A stretch of 64,000 nt of DNA from Arthrobacter sp. FW305-BF8 (GCF_021789315.1 NZ_CP084561.1:806001-870000), one strand, 5' to 3'. Counted from the stretch's first letter, positions 42,133 through 50,776 are shown. Notes: a model not told the origin generated them from the sequence alone. Numbers and translations are program-made.

Positions 42133-42576
42133 TTGGGATTTTTCACGGCCGCCCGGCAAGGGCGGAAAGACGACGCCGAACTTGGCAAGGGCCTGTGGCG
42201 CCGTGCCCATGACCGGTTCCACCGTGGCCTCGACCGCTACCACCAGGTGCTCGAGGGTGTGGAGGACGAGCAGCTCTATGGAGAGCTGGTGGAGATTGGC
42301 AATCGGCTGGCGGGCCTCTCCAGCCGCGTCCGGGAGATTTGCGTTGAGGCGCAGCGGCGGTCGCCCAGCGACGGGCTGGATATTCCGCATGCACTGTCCG
42401 GTGTTCACCGCTCGCTCTCCAAGGCGGGCAACTCGCTCGCGGCCACCGCCGAGGCGGCGGCGATGCTGCGGCTTGCCGTGGGACCCGTGCCGGTTGGCGC
42501 GGCCTCCGTATGGCGCCGGGCGGAGACTGTTTTTGAGCAGGTGGCCGACGCCGAGCGGCTCCTGTTGGAGTCCTGA
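42133..42576 (+). CDS. Conserved hypothetical helical protein downstream of bpa
   Basis: 147 residues from a TTG start 6 bp after the bpa stop. It is entirely helical by eye (GLWRRAHDRFHRGLDRYHQV, LVEIGNRLAGLSSRVREICV, GVHRSLSKAGNSLAATAEAA), without signal or membrane segment. The position suggests cotranscription with bpa, so a link to protein turnover is possible but unsupported. I do not recognise a family. Confidence 0.72.
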   Translation: MGFFTAARQGRKDDAELGKGLWRRAHDRFHRGLDRYHQVLEGVEDEQLYGELVEIGNRLAGLSSRVREICVEAQRRSPSDGLDIPHALSGVHRSLSKAGNSLAATAEAAAMLRLAVGPVPVGAASVWRRAETVFEQVADAERLLLES

Positions 42577-42709
42577 CAGAGTCCTGGGAGAGTCCGGACG
42601 GCGGTACCCGCCGGCCGTCGAAATATTCCCGATGACGGGCCGTTACGCGGCTAGCTTAGCTTCGTTATATTCCGTGTCCTCCCGGTTTGTTTGTTGGCAG
42701 GATGGACAA

Positions 42710-43555
42710 ATGACTTCTTCACCAACACTGACATTCAATGACGGCAACACCATTCCGCAGCTTGGCTACGGGGTTTGGCAGGTTGAAGACGACGTAGCCG
42801 AGAAGGTTGTCTTCCAGGCGTTCCAGGCCGGGTTCCGCCACATCGACACCGCCAAGATCTACGGCAACGAGTCCGGCGTCGGCCGGGCGATCGCCAGCTC
42901 CGGGCTGTCGCCGGAGGAAATCTTCATCACCACCAAGCTGTGGAACGCCGACCAGGGGTACGAATCAACGCTTGCCGCGTTCGAGGAGTCCCTGGAGCGG
43001 CTGGGCCTTGAAACACTGGATCTGTACCTGATCCACTGGCTCCAGCCCAAGCAGGACAAGTACGTGGACACCTGGAAGGCGCTGATCGAACTCCAGAAGC
43101 GCGGCAAGGTCAAGTCCATCGGGGTGTCCAACTTCACCGTCGAAGGTCTGCAGCGGATCATCGACGAGACGGGCGTGGTTCCGGCCATCAACCAGGTGGA
43201 ACTGCACCCGTATTTCAGCCAGTCGGAACTGCGGGAGTTCAACGCCTCCCAGGGCATCCTGACCCAGGCCTGGTCGCCGCTGGGCCAGGGTGGCGAACTC
43301 CTGGAGGACCCGGTCATTGCGGGCATCGCACAGAAGCACAACGCCACCCCGGCGCAGGTGGTCATCGCATGGCACCTCGCGGTCGGAAACGTCGTCATCC
43401 CCAAGTCCGTCACCGAATCCAGGATCCGTGAGAACTTCGACGCGCTGAACGTCACGCTGGACGCCGAGGACGTTGCAGCCATCAACGGGCTGGACCGCAC
43501 CGCGGAAGGAAGCGGCAGGATCGGTCCGGACCCGGCCGTCTCTGACTTCGCCTAA
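42710..43555 (+). CDS. Aldo/keto reductase (2,5-diketo-D-gluconate reductase-like)
   Basis: 281 residues from the ATG at 42710. The TIM-barrel shows the catalytic tetrad in FRHIDTAKIYGNE (Asp, Tyr), FITTKLWN (Lys) and LYLIHWLQP (His), and the NADPH site IPKSVTESRIREN near the C-terminus. It should reduce aldehydes or ketones in the cytoplasm. The 133-bp upstream region holds no other feature I can support. Confidence 0.94.
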   Translation: MTSSPTLTFNDGNTIPQLGYGVWQVEDDVAEKVVFQAFQAGFRHIDTAKIYGNESGVGRAIASSGLSPEEIFITTKLWNADQGYESTLAAFEESLERLGLETLDLYLIHWLQPKQDKYVDTWKALIELQKRGKVKSIGVSNFTVEGLQRIIDETGVVPAINQVELHPYFSQSELREFNASQGILTQAWSPLGQGGELLEDPVIAGIAQKHNATPAQVVIAWHLAVGNVVIPKSVTESRIRENFDALNVTLDAEDVAAINGLDRTAEGSGRIGPDPAVSDFA

Positions 43556-43570
43556 TTCCTAGGCTGCCCA

Positions 43571-43620
43571 CGGACAGGCCCCGCCACGTTCGCTTACGCG
43601 GGCGGGGCGGGGCCTGTCCG
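43571..43620 (+). terminator. Terminator after the aldo/keto reductase gene
   Basis: CGGACAGGCCCCGCC pairs with GGCGGGGCCTGTCCG (15 bp, perfect) 15 bp past the stop. It is followed by two copies of CAGGCCTGGCTGGT at 43641-43668. Confidence 0.85.
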
Positions 43621-43684
43621 CGTTGATCGGCCTCGGCTGTTCAGGCCTGGCTGGTCAGGCCTGGCTGGTCAGGCTTAAGCGCGG

Positions 43685-43864
43685 TCAGGCGGCGAGCTGT
43701 TCCTGGTGGACGGCAACGGCGTCGACGACGGCCCAGCTGTCCTCGCCGGTGATGCTGCGGCTCGCGAAAAGCTCTGCCGCCTTCACGGTGTCGAAGACCT
43801 CGGTGCGGATCCGGCCGCAGTCGGCGTCGAAGTAAGTTACGTGGAACTCCTGATTATTTTCCAT
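43685..43864 (-). CDS. Small hypothetical protein (59 residues)
   Basis: The ATG at 43864 has GGAG 2-3 nt upstream; another ATG five codons earlier is possible. The sequence (NNQEFHVTYFDADCGRIRTE ... ELFASRSITGEDSWAVVDAV) reads as a compact beta-alpha domain rather than random translation. No family is recognised. It is 40 bp downstream of the coiled-coil gene on the same strand. Confidence 0.68.
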   Translation of the reverse strand: MENNQEFHVTYFDADCGRIRTEVFDTVKAAELFASRSITGEDSWAVVDAVAVHQEQLAA

Positions 43865-43903
43865 GGCTCCATCGTGCAACCGGGGTCTGACATTTTTGGC
43901 AGT

Positions 43904-44950
43904 TCAGTCCGGCGTGTTGCGGAGACGGAGCACACGTTCCTTGGCCAGCACGGCCGACCGCTCGCTTTTCTCCGCTGCCCGAGCGTACTGCTTCGCCTCG
44001 GCGGCAGCGGTATCGCGCTGCTTGCGCGCGGCATCGAGTGAGAGTTCCAGGGCCCGGAGCCGCTGCCGCGCCTCGTTGACGTCCGCTGTGAGCTGGACAA
44101 AGGCTGCCGCGGCGTCCTCCTGGGCCTGGGCGCGTCGTGCGGCCTCGCCGGCGGCATCGGCGGCAGCCTCCTCCGCTTCCGCCAGTGCCGCCTGCGCCTT
44201 CTCCAGCAGGGACGGCGGAACAGGGCGGGGAGCGCTGCGGACGGCCCGCAGCCGCGGCTTTTGCTGCTCTTCAGCGTCGGTCTTGTCCGCGGCCTTCGGC
44301 GGCTGTGTTCGTGCGCGCCTGCCTGCCGGAGCCGCTGTGGCGGAGGGTTCCTCCGGACGGCTTTTCGGCCCCCCACCGATCGGGCGCCGTGCTCCACCGG
44401 GCCGCTGCGGCGGGAGCGGCCGAGGCGGCAGCTTGCCAAGGGCGGACGGAACCGCCACGGCGTCGGTGACATCAACCTGGTCAACGCCGTCGGCGGACAG
44501 CCCGCGGAGCAGCAGCCCGCTTTCGACGGCGGCGGCAGCCGCCAGGTCCGCGGTGGCGGCCCGCAGCGTTTCTTCCACTTCGGTGGCCACGGGACCGCTG
44601 ATCTTCCGCCCTTGTTCCTCAGCGGCGAGCCGTGCCTCACCCACAGCGGTGCCGAGGAGCTTCCGGCGTTCCTTGGCGAGTTCCCTCAGTGCTGCGGCGT
44701 CGAGGGAAGCCTGTGCCTCCTGCATGGCCTGTCCGAGGACCCTGAGCTGCTGAACGGCCTCGGGGCGATGGTGCGCCAGCATGTTGACGGTCCAAGCGGC
44801 CACGGATGGTTTCGGCAAGGTCCGGATCGCCTGGGCAAGGGGCTTGTCGGATGTGGCGGCTTCCTTGGAAGCCGCAGTGCGGGCCGCAATGAAGTCGTCG
44901 AAGGGAAGCGCGTACAGGGCCTGGGCGGCGCGCTGCAGTTCCTCCTCCAT
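43904..44950 (-). CDS. Hypothetical protein with C-terminal coiled coil
   Basis: 348 residues. A helical N-terminal half (about 1-160: ALYALPFDDFIAARTAASKE, TLPKPSVAAWTVNMLAHHRP) is followed by a Pro/Arg-rich linker (about 185-245) and an Ala/Glu/Arg-rich coiled coil (about 250-340). No membrane segment or signal peptide. The N-terminal block is seen in other actinobacterial hypotheticals; function unknown. Upstream there is only a 90-bp gap to the small membrane protein gene. Confidence 0.75.
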   Translation of the reverse strand: MEEELQRAAQALYALPFDDFIAARTAASKEAATSDKPLAQAIRTLPKPSVAAWTVNMLAHHRPEAVQQLRVLGQAMQEAQASLDAAALRELAKERRKLLGTAVGEARLAAEEQGRKISGPVATEVEETLRAATADLAAAAAVESGLLLRGLSADGVDQVDVTDAVAVPSALGKLPPRPLPPQRPGGARRPIGGGPKSRPEEPSATAAPAGRRARTQPPKAADKTDAEEQQKPRLRAVRSAPRPVPPSLLEKAQAALAEAEEAAADAAGEAARRAQAQEDAAAAFVQLTADVNEARQRLRALELSLDAARKQRDTAAAEAKQYARAAEKSERSAVLAKERVLRLRNTPD

Positions 44951-45040
44951 GACAGCATCATATGTTTTGGCACGCAGGTTTCAGCATGCCGCATGTGGGC
45001 AGAGTTCCGGCCGGACCACCTCGGCCGGGCGCGGTCCGCT

Positions 45041-45286
45041 CTAGTGGGCGGCCAATCTGCCGCCGTGGCCGCTCTGCCATCTGTCCAGCAGGCGGTGATA
45101 CAACCTGAGGGCAGCTCTGTAGAGGCCAACCGCCAGTGCATTGATGAGTAGAAGGAGGACTTGCACGGCGCCGACCCCGAGCAGAAGCAGGCCGAAAACA
45201 GCGAGCGCCGGCAGGAACATAAGAAAAACGGCTATAGCGACGCCGATATAGCCGAGGGCATAGCTGACGATTGTCGCCTGGTCCAC
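45041..45286 (-). CDS. Small membrane protein
   Basis: 81 residues from a GTG. Two closely spaced hydrophobic segments (about 5-25 and 25-50, GVAIAVFLMFLPALAVFGLL and LLGVGAVQVLLLLINALAVG) and a basic tail. No named family. The ribosome site is weak, so the exact start is uncertain. Confidence 0.55.
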   Translation of the reverse strand: MDQATIVSYALGYIGVAIAVFLMFLPALAVFGLLLLGVGAVQVLLLLINALAVGLYRAALRLYHRLLDRWQSGHGGRLAAH

Positions 45287-45351
45287 TGGAATCCCACCAC
45301 AGCCAGCTCAGTAATTCCGGATGCTGCGTTCCCCTCTGCAGCTAGGGTGAT

Positions 45352-45385
45352 GTGGTCCCCGGCTGCTACTGCAGCCGGGGACCAC
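45352..45385. terminator. 15-bp perfect stem-loop in a 434-bp gene-free stretch
   Basis: GTGGTCCCCGGCTGC-TACT-GCAGCCGGGGACCAC. The rest of 45287-45720 holds no supported gene; it presumably contains the promoter of the GlsB-type gene at 45721. Confidence 0.65.
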
Positions 45386-45720
45386 TTAGCGGGAATAGGA
45401 TCCGCACGCTGATGATGCTGCACCTGCACACTTTGCGCTGTGGCGTTCTCTATTAGCTCGCCGCCCAATTAGCAGCTTTTGCGTGTACCGGTATCCCGTC
45501 CCGGTCTATGAGGCGTTGACTTGCTGCCGGGGACCCCCTCCTTGACCTCAGTTTCCGATGGTGGCTGATACCGATTTTTATAGCACCGCTCCAACGGGCC
45601 TGACAAGAGAATTTTCGGGGCACGGGCAACGGATGCTTGCCAGCTACTAAGCATGCTGATTAACTCTTTATAGCTGGTGCCACACCCGCGGTACCTGTCT
45701 GGTGGAAAGGAAAGTGCGTC

Positions 45721-45984
45721 ATGGGAATTCTTGGATTTCTCCTGCTCGGTCTGATTGCGGGGGCCATTGCAAAAGCCATTCTTCCCGGGAGGCAGGGCGG
45801 CGGTTGGATAGTCACCCTCGTCTTGGGCGTTGTCGGGGCTATCCTCGGCGGCTGGATCGGTTCGCTGATCTTCGGCGGTGGCCTGGGTGACTTCTTCGAC
45901 CTCAGGACTTGGCTGTTGTCCATCCTCGGGGCCGTCATTGTGTTGCTGATCTACGGCGCCGTCACTCGCAGAAGCCGGGTCTGA
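45721..45984 (+). CDS. GlsB/YeaQ/YmgE-family stress response membrane protein
   Basis: 87 residues, three membrane segments, with the family start MGILGFLLLGLIAGAIAKAI, the LPGRQGGGWIVT loop and GGWIGSLIFG. These small transglycosylase-associated proteins are induced by envelope and general stress; biochemical role is not established. GGAAAGGAAA precedes the ATG. Confidence 0.92.
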   Translation: MGILGFLLLGLIAGAIAKAILPGRQGGGWIVTLVLGVVGAILGGWIGSLIFGGGLGDFFDLRTWLLSILGAVIVLLIYGAVTRRSRV

Positions 45985-46012
45985 CCTGATTTCATAGCAC
46001 CACGATCTGCAA

Positions 46013-46078
46013 GTGGGGTCGGCCCAAGCGAGGGCCGGCCCCACTGGTGCAATGGTCCCCTCGCCAAGCGGGGACCAT
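46013..46078 (+). terminator. Two consecutive stem-loops after the GlsB-type gene
   Basis: GTGGGGTCGGCCC / GGGCCGGCCCCAC (46013-46044, one wobble) is followed by ATGGTCCCC / GGGGACCAT (46052-46078). They begin 28 bp past the stop. Confidence 0.7.
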
Positions 46079-46162
46079 GGAAGCGGCGATACCGCTCGAG
46101 CGAGAAGTATCGGCCGAAAGAACAGTCGGCGGAAAGGGCTCGCGGCCGGACGGGAGGTGGGC

Positions 46163-46357
46163 ATGACGTACGCTTCGGAGGATTGGACGATGCGCCGTCA
46201 GGTCATGGACGTCATTATCGATGTTCTTTCGGCTGTTGCCACAGGCCCTGAGGTTCGCGTCAGCCTGTTGCGCCACCTGGAAGAGAACCCTGGCAATCCG
46301 GAAAAGGCCCTGCTGGCTCACCTGTCGGACCGGAACATCCCCGACGACGTTGCGTAG
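46163..46357 (+). CDS. Small hypothetical protein (64 residues)
   Basis: The ATG at 46163 has GGGAGG 6 nt upstream. The protein (RRQVMDVIIDVLSAVATGPE, LLRHLEENPGNPEKALLAHL) is helical, mildly acidic and soluble. No family is recognised; it lies among small stress-type genes. Confidence 0.62.
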   Translation: MTYASEDWTMRRQVMDVIIDVLSAVATGPEVRVSLLRHLEENPGNPEKALLAHLSDRNIPDDVA

Positions 46358-46400
46358 CGGCTTCCTGTCGCGCCTAACTTTCGCTGGGAAATTGGGGAGG

Positions 46401-46733
46401 CTAGCGCCGCGCCCGGAGTGCGCCGCGTAGCGCTAAGCCGACAGCACACACGAGCGGTACCAGGCACGCGGTCAGCGACAGGGGATTTGGACGGAAATTT
46501 AGCCTGCCGCCGTCATCGTGCGCGTAAACCCCCAGCGGGAAGACGAACCCGCCTCCTCCGCCGCCGGAGCCCGCTGCGTCAGGATCGCCGCCTTCCGTGC
46601 CGCCGCCAAAGCCGAAGGAGACCAGCGCGACGGGAACGAGTTCTTTCCCGTCGAGCCGGATAGGCTCCCCATAAGCTTTGGACACACCCACGTTCTTGAA
46701 GGTTTCAGTGAGGGACTTCATCGCATCTGCCAT
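46401..46733 (-). CDS. GerW/YtfJ-family sporulation-type protein
   Basis: 110 residues from the ATG at 46733, 4 bp after the stop of the NTF2-like gene. MADAMKSLTETFKNVGVSKA and GEPIRLDGKELVPVALVSFG are hallmarks of the spore YtfJ/GerW family; a Gly-rich loop (about 50-68) precedes a final membrane segment (about 85-105, SLTACLVPLVCAVGLALRG). The organism should be a non-sporeformer, so the name reflects family only. Role unknown. Confidence 0.82.
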   Translation of the reverse strand: MADAMKSLTETFKNVGVSKAYGEPIRLDGKELVPVALVSFGFGGGTEGGDPDAAGSGGGGGGFVFPLGVYAHDDGGRLNFRPNPLSLTACLVPLVCAVGLALRGALRARR

Positions 46734-46737
46734 GGCA

Positions 46738-47130
46738 TCAGGACCAGAATTCGGCGGCCTCGGCGGTGTCTTCGGGGAATTCATAAGCCTCGCTGACTTT
46801 CCCGTCCTTGAGCGCGAAGACGATGACGGTCCGTTGGTCGATGGCCGCCCCGTTGCGTTGTGCGTGCACCCTCTGGAAGCCAACGGTGTGATTTTCTCCG
46901 CCGATCAGATCGTCCAGCTCAACTCTGATGGTGCCGTCGGACCGCGTGAACAGTTCGCCGAAGTAGGCGAGGACGGCGTCCAGGCCCTGCTTGTCACCGG
47001 ACAGCCCGCCGCTGCCTCCCAGATGCCAGACGGCGTCCTCCGCGAACAGGCTTCGAAGAGTTTCCATGTCACCTGCACCGAACGCTTCGTAGCCCCGTCG
47101 CACCACACCGGCATCTTCCTGGGTTCCCAT
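46738..47130 (-). CDS. SnoaL/NTF2-like protein
   Basis: 130 residues. VRRGYEAFGAGDMETLRSLF, AEDAVWHLGGSG, VLAYFGELFTRSDGTIRVEL and VIVFALKDGKVSEAYEF are the typical cone-fold elements of the SnoaL-like group. These are ligand-binding or isomerase/cyclase domains with very varied roles. It is probably cotranscribed with the GerW-type gene downstream. Confidence 0.88.
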   Translation of the reverse strand: MGTQEDAGVVRRGYEAFGAGDMETLRSLFAEDAVWHLGGSGGLSGDKQGLDAVLAYFGELFTRSDGTIRVELDDLIGGENHTVGFQRVHAQRNGAAIDQRTVIVFALKDGKVSEAYEFPEDTAEAAEFWS

Positions 47131-47291
47131 TTCGCCACCTCACTGTCGTCGTTGTCGGATCCCAGCGAGGAAAGGTTAAGCCCCCGCGAGGACCGTGTCG
47201 ATGATCAGTTTTCTTGCTGGGGTCGAAGGCGCTGTTGAGGGCAGCCGGCTGGCACGAGGGGCAATTGACTTCGGCCTCATCAAGCCATAAC

Positions 47292-47324
47292 TTATCGACT
47301 GTCGTTATTAATGAGTTTCGATAA
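47292..47324. promoter_or_regulatory. Inverted repeat upstream of the DUF2975/XRE pair
   Basis: TTATCGA and TCGATAA are separated by 19 bp and end 12 bp before the ATG at 47337, an A/T-rich island in GC-rich DNA. It is a candidate operator for the XRE regulator encoded downstream. Confidence 0.5.
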
Positions 47325-47336
47325 CTGGGGGATTGA

Positions 47337-47972
47337 ATGAAAGTTACCAAGGGTGCCGTTCCCGCTTCAGGCCGGAAAATGATCGTGTCCAGAACAGATG
47401 CGCTTCTTCTGATGATTGCCTCGTCAGCGGCAGCAGTCACGACGACGGCGCTTACGGTGTGGGGCATCGTCGATTCCGCTGCAGGTCCGGTGACACTCAC
47501 GCTGCCTGTGGCTACGACCCGCCAAGCGGCATCCGGACTGTCACTTGGGGCTACCGGACACTACACGGCACTCGATGCGACCATCCCGGTGCTTCCTTCC
47601 GGCCCGGCCTACCAGCTGGGGTGGGCCGGGGCCCTGAACCAGCTCGGCATTCTTGCCGTTCTGGCGCTGATCTTCCTGCTGGCCTACCGGCTCCGGAGTG
47701 AAATTCTTTTCACACGTGGTTCTGCGTTGCTCGTTGGCGCCGGGGGAATTGTCCTGGCACTTTCCGGGACGGTGGGGCAGATCCTCGATTCCATCGCGCG
47801 GAGCCGGTTGGCGGACCTGATCGGAGCGCACGGGCGCGCGCCGGGGGAGTATTACCTCTTCTCTGTGGACTTCAACGTCGGTCCTCTGGTGCTGGGCATC
47901 GCCTTGCTTCTTGTCGCCGGGGTCTTCGAGTTTGGCCGAAGGCTGCAGAAGGACACCGAGGGTCTGGTCTGA
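47337..47972 (+). CDS. Membrane protein, DUF2975-like
   Basis: 211 residues with four membrane segments (about 20-45, 100-120, 130-150 and 175-200). The layout, with an external loop after the first helix and EYYLFSVDFNVGPLVLGIAL before the last, resembles DUF2975 proteins, which are regularly followed by a YozG-type XRE regulator, as here (TGATG overlap). Family call is moderately sure; function unknown. Confidence 0.72.
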   Translation: MKVTKGAVPASGRKMIVSRTDALLLMIASSAAAVTTTALTVWGIVDSAAGPVTLTLPVATTRQAASGLSLGATGHYTALDATIPVLPSGPAYQLGWAGALNQLGILAVLALIFLLAYRLRSEILFTRGSALLVGAGGIVLALSGTVGQILDSIARSRLADLIGAHGRAPGEYYLFSVDFNVGPLVLGIALLLVAGVFEFGRRLQKDTEGLV

Positions 47973-48211
47973 TGCCGGCGGACGAAACCACAGGAATCCA
48001 TTGCCGGCTTGACGAGCTGCTGGCAGACCGCGGGATGACCCTGACCGAACTGAGCAAGCGGGTCGGCGTCAGCTTGGTGAACCTGTCGGTGCTGAAAAAC
48101 GACAGGGCAAAGGCGATCAGGTTCTCCACCCTGACGGCCATCTGCGGCGCCCTGGAGTGCCAGGTCGGGGACCTCCTGGTCACCGCGGGCAGCACAGCCG
48201 GCAGTCCCTGA
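47972..48211 (+). CDS. XRE-family helix-turn-helix regulator (YozG-like)
   Basis: 79 residues, essentially one HTH domain: HCRLDELLADRGMTLTELSK, RVGVSLVNLSVLKNDRAKAI and LTAICGALECQVGDLL. The start shares its A with the stop of the membrane gene. Probably regulates the pair through the A/T-rich dyad at 47292-47324. Confidence 0.92.
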   Translation: MPADETTGIHCRLDELLADRGMTLTELSKRVGVSLVNLSVLKNDRAKAIRFSTLTAICGALECQVGDLLVTAGSTAGSP

Positions 48212-48342
48212 TCCCGATCACCTGCGGGGGTCTGGACACCAGAAGGTGCCGGACCTACGGTTCAGGTGGCGGTTGCAGTGAAGGACGACGACGGCTGCCG
48301 AGGGCCCGAAATCGGGTCACCCGTTATGACAGGAGGAAGCAG

Positions 48343-48816
48343 ATGGAAACTGTTGAAGAGACCGTTGATGTCGCAGTTCCGGTCCGTACGGCCTACAACC
48401 AGTGGACGCAGTTCGAATCATTTCCGCAGTTCATGTCCGGCGTGGAATCCGTAACCCAGCTGAGTAACACCACCAATCATTGGGTCACGAAGGTCGGCGG
48501 TGTGAAGCGGGAATTTGATACGGAGATAGTTGATCAGGAGCCGGATGACCGGATCGCCTGGCGCAGCACCGACGGCAAGTCCCATGCCGGCATCATCAGG
48601 TTCACGCCCCTGGATGCCAATCACACCAAGGTGAAGGTCCACTTCGAATGGGCGCCGGAAACCGTCACGGAGAAAGCGGGCGCGGCCCTGAAGATTGACG
48701 AAATGCAGGTCAAGGCCGACATGCGGAAATTCAAGGACTTCATCGAGTCACGCGGCGCGGAAACCGGCGGCTGGCGCGGAGAGGTCGAAGACAGCGGCCC
48801 CACCGGGCAGTTCTAG
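48343..48816 (+). CDS. SRPBCC-family cyclase/dehydrase-like protein
   Basis: 157 residues; a near-perfect AGGAGG lies 6 nt before the ATG at 48343. VEETVDVAVPVRTAYNQWTQ, FESFPQFMSGVESVTQL, PDDRIAWRSTDGKSHAG and FTPLDANHTKVKVHFEW define the START/Bet v1-like fold of polyketide cyclase/dehydrase relatives, often stress-linked coenzyme Q-binding-like proteins. Ligand unknown. Confidence 0.9.
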   Translation: METVEETVDVAVPVRTAYNQWTQFESFPQFMSGVESVTQLSNTTNHWVTKVGGVKREFDTEIVDQEPDDRIAWRSTDGKSHAGIIRFTPLDANHTKVKVHFEWAPETVTEKAGAALKIDEMQVKADMRKFKDFIESRGAETGGWRGEVEDSGPTGQF

Positions 48817-48830
48817 AAAAACCCGGGGCC

Positions 48831-49829
48831 GTGGGCCTGTTGGATGAACAACAGGTCCTCGGCCCGTGCCCTGCCGCGCACGGGTCCCCTCCGCGGAAGT
48901 CGCCTGCGCACGGGTCCCGGGCGCACGCCCGCCGCCGGCTGACTGTTCTGGCGGCGGTTGCCATGGCGACGGCGGTCCCCGCGCTGGCCGCCTGCACGGT
49001 GCCGGAGCCACAGGAGTCTGCTGGACCGCTGCCGATAACGGTGGAGGTCAACCAGTCACGCGACCAGTACGGCAAACAGGCCATCCAGCTCCTGCTCACC
49101 AACGTATCCGGCAGGCCCCTGACAGTAGCCGCGGCGCAACTGGCGTCGCCGCTGTTTCAGCGGGACATCCTGTGGGAGCCGGCGGGCGGAAGCCTCGAGC
49201 TGCCTCCCGGCCAGCCCAAGACCCTTCCCGCCCGGCTGCCGGCCCCGGTCTGCGGCCGGGACCGATCAACCGCGCAGCAATCAACCATTCAGCAGCCGGT
49301 CGCCACCATCAGGTATTCGGAGCCCGGGCGGCCCGGTCTGCGGCAGGTGGCGCCGGGCGCTCGCGACCCCTTCCGGGTCCTGGAACGGAACAACAGGGAG
49401 CTGTGCCTGGCGGCGGAGGCGGCCGCCGTGGCGGACATCGTCCTGGACCGCAGGCTTGAGGTTGCGCCGGACTCCCGCACCGCCGTCGTCCGGCTGGTCA
49501 TCACCCCGAAAAAAGCGGTAGGCGCTGGCACGGACATAAGGTCGGTGACCATTGCCAGCATCGATGGGACCACCCTGATTGCCGAGCCGGCGGACGAGCC
49601 GTGGCCGCGGAACATCCGCATCGCGCAGGGCGCCCCACGCTCTGAACTGCGCCTGCGGATCCGTCCTGCCCGATGCGATCCGCATGCCATCGCCGAGGAC
49701 AAAGTGGGCACGCTGCTGCCCCTGCATGTGACTGTGGGAGGCCGCGAGGGGCAGCTGAAGATCGCCGCCGGCACGGCACTGCGTGGGCAGATCTACGAGT
49801 TTGTGACGGCGGCGTGCGGCCCCACCTAG
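48831..49829 (+). CDS. Putative lipoprotein of unknown function
   Basis: 332 residues from a GTG. A basic leader (RRRLTVLAAVAMATAVPALA) ends in the lipobox LAAC with Cys near residue 55, so the mature protein would be lipid-anchored outside the membrane. The following region (ITVEVNQSRDQYGKQAIQLL) reads as beta-sandwich. The leader is longer than usual (about 54 residues), so the true start may lie downstream. No family is recognised. Confidence 0.72.
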   Translation: MGLLDEQQVLGPCPAAHGSPPRKSPAHGSRAHARRRLTVLAAVAMATAVPALAACTVPEPQESAGPLPITVEVNQSRDQYGKQAIQLLLTNVSGRPLTVAAAQLASPLFQRDILWEPAGGSLELPPGQPKTLPARLPAPVCGRDRSTAQQSTIQQPVATIRYSEPGRPGLRQVAPGARDPFRVLERNNRELCLAAEAAAVADIVLDRRLEVAPDSRTAVVRLVITPKKAVGAGTDIRSVTIASIDGTTLIAEPADEPWPRNIRIAQGAPRSELRLRIRPARCDPHAIAEDKVGTLLPLHVTVGGREGQLKIAAGTALRGQIYEFVTAACGPT

Positions 49830-49883
49830 TCGTCGAGCTTGCCCGCGTTGCTGCCGCTGTCATGTGCTGCCTTACGGGTGGGC

Positions 49884-49943
49884 CCCCTCCGCCGCGGTTC
49901 TGGGGCCAGACGACGGAGGGGACGTGTGTGGGTTATTTTTTTT
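49884..49943 (+). terminator. Terminator with long T-tract after the lipoprotein gene
   Basis: CCCCTCCG pairs with CGGAGGGG (49884-49921), followed by a run of eight T at 49936-49943. The 49944-50246 interval holds no gene I can support. Confidence 0.7.
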
Positions 49944-50246
49944 GCCCGTGAAGTGGCGCCTGCGGGCTTCGTATGGCCGGTCTTCCGTGCCGGTAACGAA
50001 CACTCTGCCTTCGCTGACTCAAGGTCTCCCCGGATGCCCATCAATACTGGCTCAAGAAACTTGGCCCAGGCTGGCTTTGCCGGGTTGGCTCATGGTCGGC
50101 GTAGGGTTGGGAATGTTCAAGCAGATCAGCGCCCAGCTGGAGCAGCGCTCCTACCTGGCGCTGATGGGCTGACTATGTCGAAAGGTCCGGCGGCCGACGT
50201 TAATGCCCGGCCTTCACGCCGCCGATCAACGTTCGAAAGGACATCA

Positions 50247-50666
50247 TTGTTCATCCCCGCCCGCTGCACCGCCCTGGCACTGACGGCCGCAGCAACCATC
50301 CTCACCGGCTGCGCCGCGACTCCTGAAAGGGACCTGATCCCGGTACCACCGACCCGGACCGAAGCAGCGGCCGGCCTCAAAGGTGCCGCAGCCCGCTGCG
50401 GCCTCGACGGCACCGAGGGCGTACAACTGGATGCCGCGGGAACGTCCCTCACCATCGACACCAAAGGTCCGGATGAGGCCTCCGGAGCCTCGACCGCCGA
50501 CGTCAAGTGCGTGCTTGACGCTTTGGAAGTCCCGAGCGGAATCCAGTCCAAGATGACACTCACCACTTCCACGGCTGAATCCCGGGAAGCCGCCTGGGAG
50601 GGCCGTAACTACTCCTGGAGCTACGACCCCAGCTCGTGGTTCCGGCTCACCGTCACCCAGGGCTGA
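50247..50666 (+). CDS. Small putative lipoprotein
   Basis: 139 residues from a TTG at 50247, chosen because GAAAGGA lies 6 nt upstream and the signal peptide then starts correctly (FIPARCTALALTAAATILTG, lipobox LTGC). An ATG at 50175 in the same frame is an alternative. The mature part (about 110 residues) has two further Cys (RCGLDGTEG and VKCVLDAL) that may pair. Unknown family; probably extracellular. Confidence 0.7.
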   Translation: MFIPARCTALALTAAATILTGCAATPERDLIPVPPTRTEAAAGLKGAAARCGLDGTEGVQLDAAGTSLTIDTKGPDEASGASTADVKCVLDALEVPSGIQSKMTLTTSTAESREAAWEGRNYSWSYDPSSWFRLTVTQG

Positions 50667-50776
50667 TAGGCCGGAGTGATGGACGCGCATCGGCCAGCGC
50701 AGACCTGCACGCGAAGGGCGGCCACCGGTCCATCGACGTCCGCGAAACAAGACCTGAAGGGGCGGGAAGACTGACC

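Noticed and set aside
43641..43668. Two 14-bp repeats CAGGCCTGGCTGGT
   Set aside because: Only two short copies after a terminator; too little to call an element.
49864..50172. A 102-codon frame between the two lipoprotein genes
   Set aside because: It crosses a terminator-like stem and T-tract, lacks a ribosome site, and shows no domain; the following lipoprotein has its own well-placed start.
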